Assembly: GCF_009733595.1 (NCBI RefSeq)
Contig: NZ_WOFH01000008.1
Span: 248,001 to 312,000, forward strand
DNA length: 64,000 nt
From: Actinomadura litoris
GTDB lineage: Bacteria > Actinomycetota > Actinomycetes > Streptosporangiales > Streptosporangiaceae
Direction of reading: 5' to 3'
Both the position numbers and the translations under genes were made by a program. Shown in pieces: positions 1 through 8,956 of the stretch (position 1 is the first letter of the stretch; the number at the start of each line of letters is the position of its first letter). The notes beneath the pieces were generated by a model. The model did no database searches. It worked only from the letters and a program-made list of their open reading frames with translations, and was not told the origin of the DNA.

Positions 1-695
1 GCCGCCATGACCTCCTCCATCCGGTCCACCACCGGGACCTTCAGCCACGTGTGGGCCGACGTCGCGCCGAGCCCCGAGGCGATCGACATCACCTGGATCA
101 TCGCCTCCGGCGTCAGCACGTTGCGGACCCTCCCGCCGCCCGCCCGCGTCGACAGGAACGGCTCCACCATCGCCATCAGCCCGTGCTCGGCGAGGCCCGT
201 GACCGCGTGCGCGCACGACTCCAGCGTCCGCGCGGTCGCCGGGTCCTCCAGGTCGACGCGCAGCAGCATCTTGCCGCCGTCCAGCCCGGCCGCCGCGATC
301 GCGGCCGGGGTGTACCCGGTGAACCGGTCGTCGATCTCGAACGCCGAGCCGGCGAGCCCGCCCCGGTTCATCGACCCGAGCACGACCTTGCCGTCCAGCG
401 CGCCGAGGAGCAGCAGGTCCTCGATGACGTCGGGGGTGCCGAGCACGCCGTCCACGCCGGGACGGGCGAGCGCGGCGCACATCCGCTCCAGCAGCCGGCC
501 CCGGTCGCCCATGGCGAGCGGGTCGTCCCCGGCGCGCAGCGCGCCGCGCGCCGGATGGTCCGCCGCGATGATCATCAGCCGGGCGGGCGGCGCGGCCGGC
601 CGCCGCCGGTTCGCGGCGGCCTCCGCGACCGCCCCGGGCCGCGTCGCGCGCGTCTCGATCACGCCGGCGAGCCGTTCGGCGAAGGTCCCGGTCAA
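1..695 (-). CDS. Cgl0158-type (beta/alpha)8 aldolase of inositol catabolism, 3' end outside window
   Basis: The reading frame starts at a TTG whose last bases overlap the iolC stop (TTGA), so it is the last visible gene of the inositol operon; its C-terminus lies beyond position 1. About 230 residues are visible. They include AADHPARGAL near residue 45, VDGVLGTPDVIEDLLLLGAL and VVLGSMNRGGLAGSAFE, which match the deoxyribose-phosphate-aldolase-like Cgl0158 family. That family sits in actinobacterial iol clusters and is thought to cleave the phosphorylated 2-deoxy-5-keto-gluconate intermediate. The family call rests on recognised motifs and context; the reaction is inference. Confidence 0.75.
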   Translation of the reverse strand, partial: MTGTFAERLAGVIETRATRPGAVAEAAANRRRPAAPPARLMIIAADHPARGALRAGDDPLAMGDRGRLLERMCAALARPGVDGVLGTPDVIEDLLLLGALDGKVVLGSMNRGGLAGSAFEIDDRFTGYTPAAIAAAGLDGGKMLLRVDLEDPATARTLESCAHAVTGLAEHGLMAMVEPFLSTRAGGGRVRNVLTPEAMIQVMSIASGLGATSAHTWLKVPVVDRMEEVMA

Positions 696-1645
696 CGCGG
701 CGCCTCCCCCTGCTGGGTCTTCTCCATCAGTTCCTCGACCTCCGGTTCGGTGGGCATCGCGTCGGCGCAGGCCAGGCGGGAGGCGACCAGCGCCCCGGCG
801 GCGCTCGCGAAGCGGAGCGTGCGGGCGAGGTCCCAGCCGTCCAGCAGGCCGTGGCAGACGGCGCCGCCGAACGCGTCGCCCGCGCCGAGGCCGTTGACGA
901 CCTCGACCGGCGTCGGCGGCACCTCGACGACCTCCTCGGCCGTGGCGGCCAGCGTGCCGCGCGGCCCCTGCTTGACGATGGCGATCGACACGCCGCGCTC
1001 CAGCAGCGCCCGCGCGGCGGCGTGCGGCTCGCGCTCGCCGACGGCCAGCTCGCACTCCTCCAGGTTCCCGATCGCCACGGTGGCGTGGTCGAGGGCGCGG
1101 CCGACGCGCTCGCGCGCCTCGTCCCGCGACTCCCAGAACATCGGGCGCCAGTCCAGGTCCAGGACGGTCGTGCCGGTGTTCGCGGCCATCGCGGCGAGCG
1201 TGCTGCCGTGGCTGGGCTCCTGCGACAGGCTCGTGACGGTCGCCCAGAAGATCCGCGCCCCGGCGATCGCGTCGAGGTCCAGCTCGTGGCCGTGGATCTC
1301 CAGGTCGGGCGCCTTGGGGTAGCGGTAGAAGTACAGCGGGAAGTCGTCGGGCGGGAAGATCTCGCAGAACGCCAGCGGCGTCGGGAGCCCGGGGACGTCG
1401 GTGACGAACCGGTCGTCCACCCCGTACCCGGCGAGCGCGCGGTGGACGAAGCGGCCGAACGGGTCGGCTCCGGTGCGCGTGATGACGGCCGTCCGGTGGC
1501 CGTACCGGGCGGCGGCGACCGCGACGTTGGTCGGGCTGCCGCCGAGGTACTTGCCGAACGACTCGACCTCCTCCAGCGGGACGCCGGTCTGGAGCGGGTA
1601 GACGTCGACGCTGACCCGCCCCATGGTGATCAGGTCGTGCGTCAT
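692..1645 (-). CDS. iolC: 5-dehydro-2-deoxygluconokinase (PfkB family)
   Basis: A 317-residue PfkB sugar kinase. The N-terminal substrate/glycine region GGSPTNVA lies at 35-42 and the catalytic anion-hole motif NGLGAGDAFGG at about 251-261, with the usual catalytic Asp in GAGD. IolC phosphorylates 2-deoxy-5-keto-D-gluconate in myo-inositol breakdown. Its ATG overlaps the stop of the upstream TIM-barrel gene (ATGA), and its stop overlaps the TTG of the aldolase, so the genes are translationally coupled. The operon context separates it from ribokinase-type PfkB paralogues such as the one at 10365-11585. Confidence 0.88.
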   Translation of the reverse strand: MTHDLITMGRVSVDVYPLQTGVPLEEVESFGKYLGGSPTNVAVAAARYGHRTAVITRTGADPFGRFVHRALAGYGVDDRFVTDVPGLPTPLAFCEIFPPDDFPLYFYRYPKAPDLEIHGHELDLDAIAGARIFWATVTSLSQEPSHGSTLAAMAANTGTTVLDLDWRPMFWESRDEARERVGRALDHATVAIGNLEECELAVGEREPHAAARALLERGVSIAIVKQGPRGTLAATAEEVVEVPPTPVEVVNGLGAGDAFGGAVCHGLLDGWDLARTLRFASAAGALVASRLACADAMPTEPEVEELMEKTQQGEAPR

Positions 1646-2508
1646 GCCGCCGCCAGGAAGTCGAGGCAGGCGCGGACGTCGCGGGCGGGACCGGCGGACG
1701 GGTCGGGCTCGGCGTCCAGGACCATGTCCTGCTCCAGCACGTACCAGCCGTTGTAGCCCACGCCCTCCAGCGCGTCGATGATGCCGGTGATGTCGATGTC
1801 GCCCTGCCCGAGCGGGCGGTAGATCCCCTCCCGGACGGCGGCGGTGTAGCCGATGTCGCCGGTCTGGACGCGCCGGGCCAGCGCGGCGTCCACGTCCTTC
1901 AGGTGGACGTGCGCGACGCGGCCGGCGGACGCGCGGGCCAGCTCCAGCGGGTCGGTGCCGCCGATGAGCAGGTGCCCGGTGTCCAGGCAGAGCGCGGCGT
2001 CCGAGCCGTCCAGCACGCGGCCGACCTCCTCGCGGGTCTCCACGACCGTGCCGACGTGCGGGTGCAGCACCGCGCGGTGGCCGCGATCGGCGGCGTGCCC
2101 GGTGGCGCGGCCGAGGTTGGTGAGCAGCGCGCTCCAGTGCTCGGGGCCGAGGACGGGCCGCTCGTCGTAGCCGTCCAGGCCGGTGGTGGCGGCGAGCACG
2201 ACGGTCGCGCCCGGCTCGCCGAACGAGTCGAGCGCGCGCGACAGCTCCGGCAGCGGGTCGCGGCCGGGGTCGTGCAGGACGAGCGGGACGAACCCGCCCA
2301 CGGGCCGCAGCCCGTAGGAGCCGAGCAGCGCCGCCCGCTCCCCCGGGTCGGACGGGAGGAACCCGTCGGGTCCGAACTCGGTCGCGGCGACGCCGAGGTC
2401 GCGCATCTCGGCCAGGACGCGCCCGGCGGCGAGCTGGTGGCCCCAGCCGGGGACCTCGCAGACGCCCCAGGAGATCGGGGCGGCGGCGACACGGGACGCG
2501 GCGATCAT
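1642..2508 (-). CDS. Sugar-phosphate isomerase/epimerase-like TIM barrel protein, probable inosose dehydratase
   Basis: A 288-residue AP-endonuclease-2-like TIM barrel. It opens with AAPISWGVCEVPGWG, typical of the actinobacterial IolE/IolH-like branch. Metal-ligand stretches are visible: a His in VLHPHVGT, ALCLDTGHL and VAHVHLKDV. The likely role is dehydration or isomerisation of inosose between the dehydrogenase and IolC steps. It overlaps both neighbours by ATGA junctions, which places it in one transcript with iolG and iolC. It could also be IolH or IolI; the sequence alone does not separate these. Confidence 0.75.
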   Translation of the reverse strand: MIAASRVAAAPISWGVCEVPGWGHQLAAGRVLAEMRDLGVAATEFGPDGFLPSDPGERAALLGSYGLRPVGGFVPLVLHDPGRDPLPELSRALDSFGEPGATVVLAATTGLDGYDERPVLGPEHWSALLTNLGRATGHAADRGHRAVLHPHVGTVVETREEVGRVLDGSDAALCLDTGHLLIGGTDPLELARASAGRVAHVHLKDVDAALARRVQTGDIGYTAAVREGIYRPLGQGDIDITGIIDALEGVGYNGWYVLEQDMVLDAEPDPSAGPARDVRACLDFLAAA

Positions 2509-3497
2509 CGCCGGACCTCCTCGATCGTGACGGAACGCCGTTCGCGGCGGGAGATGTCACATGCCTCGGCCACGTAGAACGCCTCCAGGCTCTCTTCGGG
2601 TGGACATGGGCTCTCCGTACCCGCGTTCACCATGTCGACGAACGCGCGCAGCTCGGCGGCGTAGGCGTCGGCGAAGCGCTCCAGGAACCCGGTGTGCGGG
2701 GGGCCGGCGGGGCGGAAGCCCACCCCGGACGGGGCGAGCGGGGTGCGGTCGTCCAGGCCGACGACCACGCCGTCCTCGGAGCCGAGGACCTCCAGGCGGA
2801 CGTCGTACCCGGCCGCGTTGTAGCGGCTCGCGGAGACGACCGCGAGCGTGCCGTCGTCCAGGGTGAGGACGGCCGAGCCGGTCGAGACGTCGCCGGACTC
2901 GGCGAACACCGGCGCGCCGCGCTGGGCGCCGGCCGCGGTGACCTCGGTGACGGCGCGGCCGGTGACGAAGCGGACGGCGTCGAAGTCGTGCACCGAGCAG
3001 TCCCGGAACAGCCCGCCCGAGGTCGGGATGTAGGCGTCCGGCGGCGGCGCCGGGTCGAGCGTGAGCGAGCGGACGGTGTGCACCCAGCCCAGCCTGCCCG
3101 AGCGGACCGCGTCGCGCGCGGCGACGTGCCCGGGGTCGAAGCGGCGCTGGAATCCGACCTGGACCGAAACCCCCGAGTCCCGGACGGCCGCCAGCGTCTG
3201 GATCGTTCCATCGAGGTCGGCCGCGACCGGCTTCTCGACGAACACGGGCAGGCCCGCCTCGACCGCGCGCACCACCAGCGGCGCGTGCGCGGCGGTCGGC
3301 GTGGCGACCACCAGCGCGTCCAGCCCGGCGCCGAACAGCGCGTCGACGGAGTCGGACCGGTCCACGCCGAGCTTGTCGGCCACCTCGCGCGCACGCCCGG
3401 CGTCCGCGTCGGCGACGACCACCTCCTCGACCAGGCCGCGCAGCGTCTCCGCGTGCCCGGCCCCGATCCGGCCCACACCGGCCAGCCCGACCCTCAT
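2505..3497 (-). CDS. iolG: Gfo/Idh/MocA oxidoreductase, probable inositol 2-dehydrogenase
   Basis: A 330-residue NAD(P)-dependent oxidoreductase. The Rossmann motif GVGRIG is at 7-12, the conserved EKP at 88-90 (PVFVEKPVAAD), and a catalytic-region SVHDFDAVR further on. The ATG at 3497 was chosen because GGGAGGGGG lies just upstream and the Rossmann strand begins at once; a longer frame exists but adds an unlike leader. It is the first gene of the inositol operon and probably oxidises myo-inositol (or scyllo-inositol) to the inosose. Gfo/Idh substrates vary, so the specificity comes from the neighbours. Confidence 0.82.
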   Translation of the reverse strand: MRVGLAGVGRIGAGHAETLRGLVEEVVVADADAGRAREVADKLGVDRSDSVDALFGAGLDALVVATPTAAHAPLVVRAVEAGLPVFVEKPVAADLDGTIQTLAAVRDSGVSVQVGFQRRFDPGHVAARDAVRSGRLGWVHTVRSLTLDPAPPPDAYIPTSGGLFRDCSVHDFDAVRFVTGRAVTEVTAAGAQRGAPVFAESGDVSTGSAVLTLDDGTLAVVSASRYNAAGYDVRLEVLGSEDGVVVGLDDRTPLAPSGVGFRPAGPPHTGFLERFADAYAAELRAFVDMVNAGTESPCPPEESLEAFYVAEACDISRRERRSVTIEEVRR

Positions 3498-3557
3498 ACG
3501 GTCCCCCTCCCGTTGCCTCTGCCGAGTTTCATGGAACGCTCCAATTTCTGTCAACAG

Positions 3558-3571
3558 TATGTCCTGACATA
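3558..3571. promoter_or_regulatory. Perfect 14-bp palindrome, probable GntR operator
   Basis: TATGTCCTGACATA is a perfect inverted repeat (TATGTC, two-base centre, GACATA) in the 141-bp space between divergent iolG and the GntR gene. It is AT-rich compared with its surroundings. GntR-family proteins bind short palindromes of this size, and the position allows control of both directions. That the GntR at 3639 binds here is inference. Confidence 0.6.
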
Positions 3572-3638
3572 AGGACTTTAGCCCCTACCGAGACCGCGTC
3601 CGCTATCCTCGTCGCGATCAAGGCGAAGGAGTCCTGAC

Positions 3639-4376
3639 GTGCACGGACCCACCGTGAAGCTGGATCGCGGCAGCCCCGTCCCGCTCTACTTCCAGGTGGC
3701 CCGCCAGCTTGAGGAGGCCATCCGGGCGGGCGATCTGCCGCCCGGCACGCGGCTGGAGAACGAGCTGGAGCTGGCGGCCCGGTACCGGCTGTCGCGGCCG
3801 ACCGTCCGGCAGGCGATCCAGCACCTGGTGGACAAGGGCCTGGTCGTGCGCAGGCGCGGGGTGGGCACGCAGGTCGTCCAGCCCCGGGTGCGGCGGCCGA
3901 TCGAGCTGTCCAGCCTCTACGACGACCTCGCCGCCGCCGGGGCCGAGCCCGGCACCAAGGTGCTGGCGCTCGGCCCGGTCGCCGCGTCCGAGGAGGTCGC
4001 GGGGCAGCTCGGCGTCGCGGCGGGCACCGAGGTGCTGCGGGTGCACCGGCTGCGGCTCACCGGCGGCGAGCCGCTCGCGCTGATGACCAACCACCTCCCG
4101 GCGGGCCTCGTCGAGGTCACCGCCGAGCGGCTCACCGAGCACGGCCTGTACGAGACGCTCCGGGACGCGGGCGTGAACCTGCGGATCGCGCACCAGACGA
4201 TCGGCGCGCGCGCCGCGACCACGGCCGAGGCGCGGCTGCTCGACGAGCGGCGCGGCACGCCGCTGCTCACGATGACCCGCACCGCCTACGACGACACGGG
4301 CGCCGCCGTCGAGTTCGGCACCCACGTCTACCGCGCGGACCGCTACGCCTTCTCGCACACGCTCGTCGGCAAGTAG
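3639..4376 (+). CDS. GntR-family transcriptional regulator with UTRA sensor domain
   Basis: 245 residues from a GTG start preceded by GAAGGAG (3625-3631). A winged-helix DNA-binding domain covers roughly residues 10-75 (PLYFQVARQLEEAIRAG, then LSRPTVRQAIQHLVDKGLV), and a UTRA effector domain covers roughly 95-240. It is a HutC-subfamily architecture, which usually binds a sugar or sugar phosphate and derepresses a neighbouring catabolic operon. It is divergent from iolG, so it is probably the inositol regulator. The effector is not visible in the sequence. Confidence 0.88.
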   Translation: MHGPTVKLDRGSPVPLYFQVARQLEEAIRAGDLPPGTRLENELELAARYRLSRPTVRQAIQHLVDKGLVVRRRGVGTQVVQPRVRRPIELSSLYDDLAAAGAEPGTKVLALGPVAASEEVAGQLGVAAGTEVLRVHRLRLTGGEPLALMTNHLPAGLVEVTAERLTEHGLYETLRDAGVNLRIAHQTIGARAATTAEARLLDERRGTPLLTMTRTAYDDTGAAVEFGTHVYRADRYAFSHTLVGK

Positions 4377-4385
4377 GGCACCGCC

Positions 4386-4415
4386 GCGCCGGGCCGCGAA
4401 CCCGCGACCCGGCGC
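4386..4415. terminator. GC-rich hairpin between convergent genes
   Basis: A 13-bp stem with one mismatch (4386-4398 against 4403-4415) closes a 4-base loop AACC. It lies between the stop codons of the GntR gene and the PIG-L gene, which face each other, and can serve both. There is no U-tract, which is normal for actinomycete terminators. Confidence 0.6.
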
Positions 4416-4427
4416 GACGGTGTCATG

Positions 4428-7136
4428 TCACCTGATGCTGGCGACGTCGCTCGCCGTGCCCCCCTTCCGCGCCTCGAAGGCGAGGGTCACCACGCCGCTC
4501 GTGCCCGGGACCGCCACGGTCTGGACGCCCGCGCGGGTGATCTCGACCTTCTTCGTGCCGAGCACCTTGCCGTCCCACACCTGGAGGTTCGCCGTGCCGG
4601 GCCCGGTGGCCCGCAGCCTGACGCTGACCGAACCGCCGGAGGGCTTCGGCCTCCCGGTGATCCGCGCCGTGTCCGAGCGGGGCGCTTCGGGGCCGGCGGC
4701 GAGCGGGACGCCCGTCCGCACGGCCTGCAGGATCGACTCCGGCGAGTTCACCGAGGACGCCGCGTCGGTCGGCATGACCGGCTCCGGAGGCGTGGTCGGC
4801 ATCCCGGCGGGCGGGGTGTGCCCGGGCAGGGACACCAGGCCCCAGCGGTACGGGTCGCCCTGCACGCCGCCCCAGGTGGACCAGCCGATACGGGTCTGGC
4901 CGGTCTTGTCCTGGGTGTCGGAGTCGTACACGAAGATGTTCAGGCCCATCCGCGCCGGGTCCACGGCGGTCGGCAGCGCCTTGAAGGGGATCTTCGTCTC
5001 GATCACGTACCCGTCGTAGGGGTCGGCGACCGTCGAGGCCACCTGCATCCCGGGCGCGGTCTCGGGCCCGCCCTGGTGCGCGTCGGCGTCGCGCTCGAAG
5101 CACGGCTTGCCGTCGGACATCCGGGGGAAGATGCCGGTCTTGAACGTGGTGGAGGTGTTCTCGGAGTCGCCGCGCGGGTCGATCGCGATCTCGACCGAGT
5201 CGCTCCGCCAGTGCCGCTTGCAGTCGTCCGCGCCGAGCACGGTCCCCTGCTTGTCGTCACGGACCTTGACGAGCAGGTACAGCGCGTCGTCGGTCCAGGT
5301 GACCTTGCCGGTCGCCGAGCAGTCGTCCGCCGAGGCGCACGCGTCGCCCTCCCACACGCGGGAGAGGTTCAGCTCGGGTCCGGGGTACTCGCCGGCCGCC
5401 TCCTTGCCGTCCACGGCCGGGGCGCCGGCCGCCTTCGGCAGGACGGAGGTCGGGACGAGCTCCAGGCCGCCCTTCTGCACGTCGGCGGCGCCCGAGGACG
5501 GCGTCGTCGTGATGGTCACGTCGTAGTCGCCGCCGGTGCCGCCCTCGTTGGAGGTGGGCAGCGAGGCGTCGGTGTTGGTGACGGTGAAGGTGGCCGAGCC
5601 CTTGGCGCCGGCCGCGAGCGTGTAGGGCTTGGACGGCTCGTCGGCCGCGAAGCCCTTCGGCAGGTCGAGCCGGACCGTGCCCGACTGGGCGGACGCGGTC
5701 GTGTTCGCGAGGTCCACCCGGACCTTGCGGGACTTGCCGGACGCCAGCGACAGCACCGGCTTGACCTGCCCGGTGAGGGACTGGACGCCGGTCTTGGCCG
5801 CCCAGGAGTCGAAGTCGGAGACGCGCGGCAGCGGCTCCATCGTCCCGGTGACGGCGGGCTGCACTTCGACCTGCGTCGTGGCCTGGCCCGTGGCCTTCCC
5901 GGCGGTGAGGGTCGCGGCGAGCTGGACGCGCCCGGCGGCGGTCCCGGCCGGAGGCGTGACCGTGAACGTCGCGGTCCGCTCCTTCGTGCCCACCGTGCCG
6001 AGGTCGCCCGAACCCGCGACCTTCCAACCGGCGGGGACCGACAGCGCGGCCTTCGCCCCGCGCAGCGAGCGCTCCGCGACGGCATGAGCGGTCACCTTGA
6101 ACCCGGCGCCGGGCGTGACCCCGAGCGACTGGGTGGTCAGTGAGAAGCCGGTGCCGAGCGGAAGCCCGCCCTTACCCGGCAGCACCGCGCCCTCCAGCAT
6201 CGCCGTCGGGCCCGTGTTGCCCAGCGTGAACGGCGCCCGGCTGTGGATCTGGGTGAAGAAGTCACAGCCGATCTTGGACGGGTCGGACGGCACGTCCGGG
6301 AAACCGCCCCAGCCCTGGCTCACGTAGGTGCGCTGGGCCTCGCGCTCGACCTGCGCCCACGTCTTGCCGCCGTTGCGGGCGGACGCGCGGCCTCCCCACA
6401 CGCCGCGCACGAGCGTCCCCGGCCGGGACGGCTTCAGGTCGGTGGCGCACGCGGCGCCCGTGGGCCCGGACGCGCCGCCGGTCTGGAAGATCCGTCCGGG
6501 CGCCCAGGTGCTCAGCCCCTCCTCGCGGAGCTGCGCGGGGTACGCCTTCGGGTCGGCCGCGGCGAAGTAGGCCTCGGTCGCCAGGCGCGCCGCCATCTGG
6601 TGGTTGCCGTGCTGGCCCGGCAGCGGCGCGGGCACCATGGTGACGATCACCTTGGGCCGCGTCTCGCGGACCAGCCGGACGACCTTCTCCAGCGACTTGT
6701 CGTGGTCCCAGGTCTTCGCGGTGAGCGGGGTGCTCACCGTGTAGTAGAAGTCGACCTTGTCGAGGTAGTGGATGTCGGTGACGCCCGCCTTGCCGACGGC
6801 GCGCCGCTCCTCGTTCTCACGGAGCAGGCCGAGCGGTGGCCCCTCCTCGTTCCCGGACGCGTTGCCGCCGCCCTCGCCGCGCGTGACGGTGAGGACGCCG
6901 GTCCTGGCCTTGTCGAACTCGTTCCACTGGCCGAGCGTGGACAGCGTCCCGGCCTCGTCGTCGGGGTGGGCCCCGACGAACAGGACGTCCAGCCTCCCGT
7001 CACCGGACGGGGCGCCGCCCGGTGCGGACGGCGCGCCGGCCGGTGCGGGCGCCGCCTGCGCGGGCGGGGACGCCAACGCGAGGGCGGACGCCGCGAGCGC
7101 GGCGGAAAGGACGGCGGGTAGGGCGAGTCTTCGCAA
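4428..7136 (-). CDS. Secreted PIG-L/LmbE-family deacetylase with NEW3 and CBM9-like domains
   Basis: 902 residues starting at a TTG fixed by AAAGGAG seven bases upstream. A Sec signal peptide (residues 1-29, ending AQA) precedes a PIG-L domain with the zinc/catalytic motif AHPDDE at 56-61 and the second metal site HGNHQ at 176-180. The middle looks like NEW3-type beta-sandwich domains. The region near 590-770 reads as a CBM9/DOMON-like carbohydrate-binding domain (DSVEIAIDPRG). PIG-L enzymes remove acetyl groups from GlcNAc linked to inositol or related sugars. The gene ends the deoR-led operon 21 bp after the second permease. The substrate is unknown; export suggests a polymer or cell-surface glycan. 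Confidence 0.85.
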   Translation of the reverse strand: MRRLALPAVLSAALAASALALASPPAQAAPAPAGAPSAPGGAPSGDGRLDVLFVGAHPDDEAGTLSTLGQWNEFDKARTGVLTVTRGEGGGNASGNEEGPPLGLLRENEERRAVGKAGVTDIHYLDKVDFYYTVSTPLTAKTWDHDKSLEKVVRLVRETRPKVIVTMVPAPLPGQHGNHQMAARLATEAYFAAADPKAYPAQLREEGLSTWAPGRIFQTGGASGPTGAACATDLKPSRPGTLVRGVWGGRASARNGGKTWAQVEREAQRTYVSQGWGGFPDVPSDPSKIGCDFFTQIHSRAPFTLGNTGPTAMLEGAVLPGKGGLPLGTGFSLTTQSLGVTPGAGFKVTAHAVAERSLRGAKAALSVPAGWKVAGSGDLGTVGTKERTATFTVTPPAGTAAGRVQLAATLTAGKATGQATTQVEVQPAVTGTMEPLPRVSDFDSWAAKTGVQSLTGQVKPVLSLASGKSRKVRVDLANTTASAQSGTVRLDLPKGFAADEPSKPYTLAAGAKGSATFTVTNTDASLPTSNEGGTGGDYDVTITTTPSSGAADVQKGGLELVPTSVLPKAAGAPAVDGKEAAGEYPGPELNLSRVWEGDACASADDCSATGKVTWTDDALYLLVKVRDDKQGTVLGADDCKRHWRSDSVEIAIDPRGDSENTSTTFKTGIFPRMSDGKPCFERDADAHQGGPETAPGMQVASTVADPYDGYVIETKIPFKALPTAVDPARMGLNIFVYDSDTQDKTGQTRIGWSTWGGVQGDPYRWGLVSLPGHTPPAGMPTTPPEPVMPTDAASSVNSPESILQAVRTGVPLAAGPEAPRSDTARITGRPKPSGGSVSVRLRATGPGTANLQVWDGKVLGTKKVEITRAGVQTVAVPGTSGVVTLAFEARKGGTASDVASIR

Positions 7137-7157
7137 GTGAACTCTCCTTTACTTTCC

Positions 7158-7952
7158 CTACTCCTTGATGGCCCCCGAGAGCATTCCTGCGATGAACTGT
7201 CGTTGCAGGAAGACATAAACGATCACGATGGGCGCGGCGATGATGAGCGCGCCCGCCATGAGCAGCGAGTAGTCGGTCTTGTGCGTGCCCTGGAAGAAGG
7301 ACAGACCGAGAGGCGCGGTGCGCAGCGCCTCGTCCGAATTGATGATCACCAGCGGGAGCAGGAACTCGTTCCAGGTCCACATGGTGGTGAGCAGCAGCAT
7401 GGTGAGGATGGCGGGGCGGCCGATCGGCACCAGCACCCGCCACAGCGTGGTCCAGCTCGACGCGCCGTCGATGCGCGCGGCCTCCAGCAGGGAGGGCGGG
7501 ATGCTGCGGAAGTAGGCGCGCATCCAGAACGTGCCGAACGCGACCGACATCGCGACCTGCGGCAGGATCAGCCCGGCATAGGTGTTGTCGAGGCCCATCG
7601 ACCGGAGGTCGAAATAGAGCGGCACGACGACCGCCTCGGTCGGGATCGTCAATCCGGCGAGAAAGACCAGGAACAGCGCCGAGGCACCCCGGAACCTCAT
7701 CGCGCCGAGCGCGTATCCGGCCATGATCGACAGGATCGCCGCGATCACGACGGTGCACGCGGTGACGATGAGGCTGTTGCGCAGGTAGGTGGCGAAGTGC
7801 CCCTCCCGCCAGGCCGTCCCGAACGAGGAGAAGTCCACGTCGTCCGGCAGCTTCAGCGCCTGCGTCACCACGCCGATCATCGGGAACACCGCGATCACCG
7901 CGAACACGGCGAGGAGCGCGTGGTTGAAGATCCGTTCCCCCCGCGGGTTCAT
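7158..7952 (-). CDS. Carbohydrate ABC transporter permease (MalG-like)
   Basis: 264 residues with about six membrane helices. The cytoplasmic EAA loop reads EAARIDGASSWTTLWRVLVPIGRPA, which contacts the ATPase subunit in CUT1 sugar importers. The ATG at 7952 overlaps the stop of the other permease (ATGA). No ATPase gene is present in the operon, so the pair probably uses a shared MsiK-type ATPase encoded elsewhere, as is common in actinomycetes. Confidence 0.9.
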   Translation of the reverse strand: MNPRGERIFNHALLAVFAVIAVFPMIGVVTQALKLPDDVDFSSFGTAWREGHFATYLRNSLIVTACTVVIAAILSIMAGYALGAMRFRGASALFLVFLAGLTIPTEAVVVPLYFDLRSMGLDNTYAGLILPQVAMSVAFGTFWMRAYFRSIPPSLLEAARIDGASSWTTLWRVLVPIGRPAILTMLLLTTMWTWNEFLLPLVIINSDEALRTAPLGLSFFQGTHKTDYSLLMAGALIIAAPIVIVYVFLQRQFIAGMLSGAIKE

Positions 7953-8923
7953 GCGTCCTTCCCTTCCACCAGGCGGCCGATCCCGGCGGTGACGGCGAAG
8001 GCCAGCACCGCCAGCGTCACGCCGATGGCGCATCCGAGCCCGACCTCGCCGGTGTTGAACGTGCGGTTGTAGACCTCGTAGGCGGGCACCTTCGTGGCGT
8101 CGCCCGGCCCGCCCTCGGTGGCCATGTAGATCAGGTCGAAGTTGCGGATCGCCATGATCGTGGTCAGCGTCAGCGCCACCGCCAGCTCGCGGCGCAGCGC
8201 GGGCAGCGTGACGGTGAGGAACTCACGGACGGCGCCGGCGCCGTCGATCCGCGCCGCCTCGTACAGCTCCCTCGGGATCTTCTGCACCCCGGCGAGGAAC
8301 AGCACCAGCGCCAGCCCGATCCCGACCCACGTCCCGACGAGGCCGACGGCGGGCAGCGCGAAGGTGAAGTCGCCGAGCCAGCCGTGCCGCCAGTCGGGCA
8401 GGCCCGCGCTGTGCAGCCAGCCGAGGACGGTGTTGATCGGGCCGTCCTCGGAGTACACCCACCGCCACGCCACCGCGACCGCGACCATCGCGATCACCTG
8501 CGGCAGGAACAGCACGGTCCGGAAGAACACCAGACCGCGGATCTTCGTCCGGGACATCGCGCCGACCAGCACGAACGCGATGCAGCAGGGGAAGACCGAG
8601 TAGAACACGATGAGGACCAGCAGGTGCCCGAAGGCGCCGCGCAGCGCTGGATCGGTCCAAGTACTGGTGTAGTTGGAGAGGCCCGCCCACTCCGCCGTCC
8701 CGAGGCCGTCCCAGTCGTACAGCGAGAACTGCGCGCCGCGTATCAGCGGCCACAGCAGGAACCCCCCGTACACCAGCAGGGCGGGCAGGACGTACAGCCA
8801 CCCGATCGCCCGGGGCTCCCCGGGGGGCCGGCCCCCGTACCGGCCCCCCGGGCGCCCGGCCGCGCGCGTGTCCGCCGGTTCGCTCCGCTTCCTCGCGGTC
8901 TTGTGCCGCGCGACGGTCGTCAT
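7949..8923 (-). CDS. Carbohydrate ABC transporter permease (MalF-like)
   Basis: 324 residues. A basic, Arg/Gly-rich cytoplasmic N-terminus of about 38 residues precedes six predicted helices. The EAA loop reads ELYEAARIDGAGAVREF. The start has GAGGGAG upstream. It pairs with the MalG-like permease, with which it overlaps by four bases, and with the lipoprotein at 8957-10315. Specificity is not readable from permeases; the operon's glycosidases suggest an oligosaccharide or mannoside. Confidence 0.9.
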   Translation of the reverse strand: MTTVARHKTARKRSEPADTRAAGRPGGRYGGRPPGEPRAIGWLYVLPALLVYGGFLLWPLIRGAQFSLYDWDGLGTAEWAGLSNYTSTWTDPALRGAFGHLLVLIVFYSVFPCCIAFVLVGAMSRTKIRGLVFFRTVLFLPQVIAMVAVAVAWRWVYSEDGPINTVLGWLHSAGLPDWRHGWLGDFTFALPAVGLVGTWVGIGLALVLFLAGVQKIPRELYEAARIDGAGAVREFLTVTLPALRRELAVALTLTTIMAIRNFDLIYMATEGGPGDATKVPAYEVYNRTFNTGEVGLGCAIGVTLAVLAFAVTAGIGRLVEGKDA

Positions 8924-8956
8924 GTGCGGGCTCCCTCTATCTCCGTGTCGGCCCGG

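Noticed and set aside
692..2560. A continuous 622-codon minus frame covering iolC and the TIM-barrel gene
   Set aside because: Only the last 317 residues are protein-like (iolC). The first half is out of frame with the TIM-barrel gene; it is not a fusion.
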